From: Rhodococcus sp. (in: high G+C Gram-positive bacteria)
GTDB lineage: Bacteria > Actinomycetota > Actinomycetes > Mycobacteriales > Mycobacteriaceae
Length of the DNA: 6,605 nucleotides
Direction: 5' to 3'
NCBI GenBank assembly: GCA_012515885.1
Contig: JAAYXN010000474.1
Coordinates: 1-6,605, forward strand
A program made the position numbers and the translations under genes. The notes beneath the pieces were generated by a model. It did no database searches and was not told the origin of the DNA. It saw only the letters and a program-made list of their open reading frames with translations. Shown here one piece after another: positions 6,201 to 6,605 of this stretch. The first letter of the stretch is position 1; the number at the start of each line of letters is the position of its first letter.

Positions 6201-6605
6201 AGCTTCCCGGGACTGGTCTGTGGCCTCGGTCAGGACCGATAGCGGTACGCCGGTGAGGGCAATGATCTCGTCGATTGTTGCGGTCACCGTGGGGTCTACG
6301 CCATAGATACCGCTGAGTGCACCGGCGATGCTTGCGCCGTGTCCTGGAACTACGAACGCGATGCGCGGCGCGGCGCCGCTAACACGGGTAGGAGCAAGGA
6401 CGGCTGGGTGTGGGTTACCTGCTGCCAGTGCCCGCAGCCCCTCCACCAACTCACCACGACCCGACGCCACCACCACCGCACGATCAACCAAATCCGCACG
6501 AGACACACCCGCAGACCACCCCACCTGCGACACCGACACCTCAGAACGCACAGCCACAAAATCAGCAAGCGAACCCGCCCACTCACGCACCGCACCCACA
6601 CCCAC
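261..6605 (-). CDS. Modular type I polyketide synthase, 5'-partial: (KS)-AT-ACP / KS-AT-KR-ACP
   Basis: This is the C-terminal 2114 codons of a multimodular cytosolic PKS that extends an acyl chain held on carrier-protein phosphopantetheine arms. Residue numbers count from the window edge. The frame is open at base 6605, and residues 1-79 look like a KS-AT linker, so the true start and at least one KS lie outside; the GTG at the edge is not credible as a start. Domains in order are AT1 (about 80-400), ACP1 (470-544), KS (593-1018), AT2 (1122-1440), KR structural plus catalytic subdomains (1488-1972), ACP2 (2000-2076) and an acidic tail to the TGA at 263-261. The first module has no reductive domain; the second has only KR. 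There is no DH, ER or thioesterase. The stop overlaps the next PKS gene by four bases, so the two are probably co-translated. Family assignment is very secure; the product is unknown. Confidence 0.97.
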   Translation of the reverse strand: MGVGAVREWAGSLADFVAVRSEVSVSQVGWSAGVSRADLVDRAVVVASGRGELVEGLRALAAGNPHPAVLAPTRVSGAAPRIAFVVPGHGASIAGALSGIYGVDPTVTATIDEIIALTGVPLSVLTEATDQSREALRDTTIAQPALYATAVALGVWWRVRGVEPEVVLGHSVGAYAAAALAGVFTISDGARIILERAKLVDTLSTSGGMRVAKCERATLEAVPQVQDGSVSIAVTNASQNHVLSGAVDALDGAAALLAAQGIDVVELPVTRAFHSRDMEVVAAKLTETVGAFTLSTPAVTMISDTTGAVTGTEITDPNYWGNHTLLPVNFAAALDTLIERNIDVVVELGPGGLLTHVQRAAGENPLLCQASVAKNEPALALARALGALWMRGADINWRHCVPQPRVPVTLPTYAFQRQRYWLDADPTALTATPAAAPAASAAVPSAGAKHAGTRVTRRRTAAAPAVSGLAREQMQEILKSQLAQLLGIRGEDIGADTGLFDLGLTSAMVVELRNQLESITGRTIANTAVFDHPTLERLAEHLASLSAESADDTYSLNAAEPVAVNTATDTGRVSIDPVAGGEELVDAYSHLAHEPIAIVGMGCRFPGGANDPAAYWKLLSEGRDGTCDVPSERWGLDDYLDIDPTASVNTHPIRGGFLNVAVDGFDADAFGIAPTEARSMDPQQRLLLEVATEALDDAGYSRDQLDGATGVFIGINTSDYMQRATASGVAIDPYLATGNTFSVAAGRLSYYLGVQGPAMAIDTACSSSLVALHLAIRSLRSGESDAAIVGGVNLMLSPATTVSLSKINALSPDGRSKPFSASANGYGRGEGCGVVLVKRLSDAIADGDRVWAVVRGSAINQDGRSAGLTVPHGPSQQAVIADALADAELSPDSVSYVEAHGTGTPLGDPIEMNSLAQVLCERGRGGAPLLVGSAKSNLGHLEAAAGIAGLIKVALMSHHRQIPATLHFDEPSAHIDWASGATSVPTTLTEWPQQRPVVAGLSSFGFSGTNAHVVIEQAPASAIAAGSAPDADTVTPRLLTLSARSAQALRSTASAYQSWLTDSAQAYRWSDITSTAAVHRPHYDARLAVVARSAREAAEELAALITTDSIGGDQRTGGASPRLIFAFSGQGSQWVGMGGSLMADDVARDTLLRCDDVVRRVAGWSLIEQITTGEKHSLLDRTEVAQPAIVAIQIALVELWRDRGVLPDAVVGHSIGELGAAYCSGALTLESAMEIAVRRGMVMRDSRGHGAMLVVGASPAVAADLSAPYTDTVTIAALNSPANTVFAGAKESIAQIRTQAKARGLLATQIQDEYAFHSYQMDPLREQLISEISGITATAPRIAYYSTVTGQRATSGVALGAQYWADNLASPVLFHEALVAACDTATSVTVVEVGPHAVLRSAITQSVTVDAAAVASMERGIPVTYSMLAGAGALYSRGHDLEHQRIQAPTAQRVDLPTYRWQRERHWLDFGAGMPQRRAEDRPDALADNTYQVQWRDADAVDVAAVDAAATAHGTWLVLSDGGTQGRRIVDGLRERGATVIEAAAYEPGTPIDGERIREHVSALVAECAPSAGVIQLVTPESAAGSFDAAVAISCASTLAIATTLAVSESPAKMWILTAGAVEAGDGAINAEQTPVWGLGRVISLEHPEIWGGMIDLDPADTDLSHTDPSDTAGSLSVALAEVLAQGTEDQVAYRDGQRLVARLERTALEAASPSQLEIVSDRAYLVTGGRGTLGLRIAAWLADRGAEELILLGRSPLPEDPEQGSHAAKVLSTVEQLRERGVRVHLADADVANFTDVEQLFAPSQPWQDIAGVVHAAGAFTPTPISMMNWETFAGDLAAKVTGVRNIEQASAAANLDFLVLYSSGSSVWGSALAGQYSAANYYLDMAAHRRSRAGHPTYALNWGWFADSAMGSDHDEYFESMGLFALPDMLAFDALDRLLGSDRAQLTVAPVDWSTFKPVLEAKRVRPLLADFAGSTSTQGGTEFTTEVAAATTAAARTRLITAALQREVAQVLGRDSQTRLDVDLGFFSAGMDSISSVALKRQLDLLLGASVPATAVFEHPTINALGAYLLADVLGYTDTETHDIVADDDADLDPLSTDELLELLNQELENK
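264..371 (-). other. Short acidic C-terminal tail, probable docking helix
   Basis: The 36 residues after ACP2 (2079-2114) contain an acidic stretch (ADDDADLD) and then an amphipathic helix, LSTDELLELLNQELENK. Such a Leu/Glu-rich terminal helix is common at PKS subunit ends and is expected to contact the N-terminal docking segment of the next subunit. It is much shorter than a full class 1 C-terminal docking domain. Confidence 0.65.
276..280 (-). promoter_or_regulatory. Probable Shine-Dalgarno for the downstream PKS gene
   Basis: AGGAG lies on the minus strand, 11 bases before the ATG at 264-262 and inside the last codons of the upstream gene. The spacing is a little longer than ideal. With the ATGA overlap, initiation probably relies on translational coupling as well as this site, which would keep the two subunits in balance. 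Confidence 0.55.
378..608 (-). other. Acyl carrier protein domain 2 (ACP2)
   Basis: Residues 2000-2076 are a carrier domain with the phosphopantetheine serine S2036 in AGMDS (2032-2036) and the closing helix pattern TAVFEHPTINALGAYL. The usual LGxDS motif has Ala in place of Leu. It holds the chain after KR reduction and hands it to the next polypeptide. Confidence 0.92.
690..2144 (-). other. Ketoreductase domain (KR), structural plus catalytic halves, predicted A-type
   Basis: Residues 1488-1718 are the structural subdomain (YQVQW start, PVWGLGRV at 1635-1642). Residues 1722-1972 are the catalytic short-chain-dehydrogenase fold with NADPH motif TGGRGTLG (1728-1735). The tetrad K1841, S1865, Y1878 and N1882 has exactly the spacing of known active PKS KRs. 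W1870 is eight residues before the Tyr and the LDD motif of B-type KRs is absent (AFTP instead), so an A-type KR giving an L-configured beta-hydroxyl is predicted. A1875 rather than His argues for A1. AT2's post-AT sequence leads straight into the structural half, so there is no DH. Confidence 0.93.
1591..1635 (-). repeat. Three tandem 15-bp imperfect repeats encoding pentapeptides
   Basis: Bases 1591-1605, 1606-1620 and 1621-1635 are three adjacent 15-base units. The first and third differ at 2 bases, the first and second at 3. On the coding strand they give DPADT, DLSHT and DPSDT (residues 1658-1672), an acidic in-frame insertion in the KR structural subdomain. In-frame length (15 = 5 codons) explains why it is tolerated. 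Confidence 0.85.
2286..3242 (-). other. Acyltransferase domain 2 (AT2), hybrid specificity signature
   Basis: Residues 1122-1440 contain the full GQGSQ (1129-1133), GHSIGE (1212-1217, S1214) and catalytic H1317 in YAFHS (1314-1318). GHSIG suggests malonyl, while the Tyr of YAFH matches the first position of the methylmalonyl YASH signature and the Phe matches malonyl HAFH. R1239 is the likely carboxylate-binding Arg. The domain ends in the standard DLPTYRWQRERHWL (1455-1468). Active AT is near certain; malonyl is the better guess, with low confidence. Confidence 0.93.
3552..4829 (-). other. Ketosynthase domain (KS), catalytically complete
   Basis: Residues 593-1018 catalyse decarboxylative Claisen condensation between the chain from ACP1 and the unit on ACP2. 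The N-terminal EPIAIVGMGCRFPGG, active-site C765 in DTACSSS (762-768), H900 in EAHGTGTPLGDP and H940 in KSNLGH are all present, as is the terminal GFSGTNAHVVIE. The Cys shows it is an extending KS, not a decarboxylating KSQ. Its codon use is ordinary, unlike the KS start at the left edge. Confidence 0.95.
4974..5198 (-). other. Acyl carrier protein domain 1 (ACP1)
   Basis: Residues 470-544 form a four-helix carrier domain ending in the typical TAVFDHPTLERLAEHL. The phosphopantetheine serine is S506 in the motif LGLTS (502-506). The usual Asp before this Ser is Thr, a variant found in other PKS carriers, so the domain should still be modified to its holo form. Confidence 0.92.
5202..5336 (-). 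other. Ala/Pro-rich interdomain linker between AT1 and ACP1
   Basis: Residues 424-468 are low-complexity Ala, Pro, Ser and Thr followed by a short basic patch (RVTRRR, 454-459). This is a flexible tether directly joining AT1 to ACP1. No DH or KR motif is present, so this module is non-reducing. Confidence 0.8.
5406..6368 (-). other. Acyltransferase domain 1 (AT1), malonyl-like but divergent
   Basis: AT1 loads the extender (or starter) acyl group from CoA onto ACP1. The nucleophile motif GHSVG is at residues 169-173 with S171, the catalytic His is H274 in RAFHS (271-275), and R196 aligns with the Arg that binds the extender carboxylate. Malonyl ATs usually carry HAFH and methylmalonyl ATs YASH at the second motif, so RAFH leans to malonyl. 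The domain is followed by the classic post-AT sequence PTYAFQRQRYWL (411-422). Oddities: the usual GQGSQ motif is GHGAS (88-92), and the Glu usually after GHSxG is Ala (A174). Confidence 0.92.
6369..6605 (-). other. KS-AT linker of the upstream module (residues 1-79)
   Basis: The segment has the pattern of the alpha/beta linker between KS and AT in PKS modules: a helix starting VREWAGSLADFV, then a DRAVVVAS strand and ELVEGLRALAAG. It implies a KS (extending, or decarboxylative if this is a loading module) just beyond the right edge. Codons 1-58 of it have the unusual G/T-only third positions described separately. Confidence 0.8.
6432..6605 (-). other. G/T-only third-codon segment in the KS-AT linker
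   Basis: The first 58 visible codons of the upstream gene all end in G or T. From codon 59 (GCA) on, A and C endings return at once (GCA, GCA, AAC, CCA, CAC). The composition is the same as at the left edge and unlike the body of the gene. Confidence 0.9.

Noticed and set aside
6603..6605. GTG at the right edge as the start codon of the PKS
   Set aside because: The following residues are the middle of a KS-AT linker, so translation clearly begins further upstream; it is an ordinary Val codon.

Overview
The window is an internal piece of a modular type I polyketide synthase (PKS) operon. All supported genes are on the minus strand, so transcription runs from base 6605 towards base 1. GC-rich DNA, cis-acyltransferase modular architecture and the coiled-coil N-terminal docking segment point to an actinomycete. 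The composition looks like the low-to-mid 60s in percent GC by eye (not counted), which fits a mycolate-type actinomycete (Rhodococcus, Nocardia, Gordonia, Mycobacterium) better than Streptomyces, but this is only a guess. I do not recognise the pathway or product.

Layout in transcription order: (1) 6605-261 is the 3' part of a large PKS gene whose start lies beyond the right edge. Its visible 2114 codons encode a KS-AT linker, AT1, an Ala/Pro-rich linker and ACP1 (the end of a module with no reductive domain), then a full KS-AT-KR-ACP module and a short acidic tail. (2) An ATGA overlap (264-261) joins it to a second PKS gene, of which only the first 88 codons are visible (264-1): a docking coiled coil and the start of a KS. 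There are no intergenic gaps, RNA genes, mobile elements, CRISPR arrays, promoters or terminators that I can support.

How they work together: the chain made upstream is loaded on ACP1 with its beta-keto group unreduced by any domain in this module. It passes to the internal KS, is extended with the unit chosen by AT2 (probably malonyl, though its signature is a hybrid), and is reduced to a beta-hydroxyl by a complete, predicted A-type KR. From ACP2 it should then pass to the KS of the next polypeptide. There is no DH, ER or thioesterase in view.

Most interesting signals: both window edges (about 58 and 40 codons) use only G or T at codon third positions, and each changes abruptly to ordinary usage near a KS boundary, suggesting recombination or homogenisation of KS cassettes. 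AT1 lacks several normally conserved residues while keeping its catalytic pair. A 15-bp tandem repeat encodes three pentapeptides inside the KR structural subdomain. The short C-terminal tail seems too small to be a full class 1 docking partner for the coiled coil that follows.
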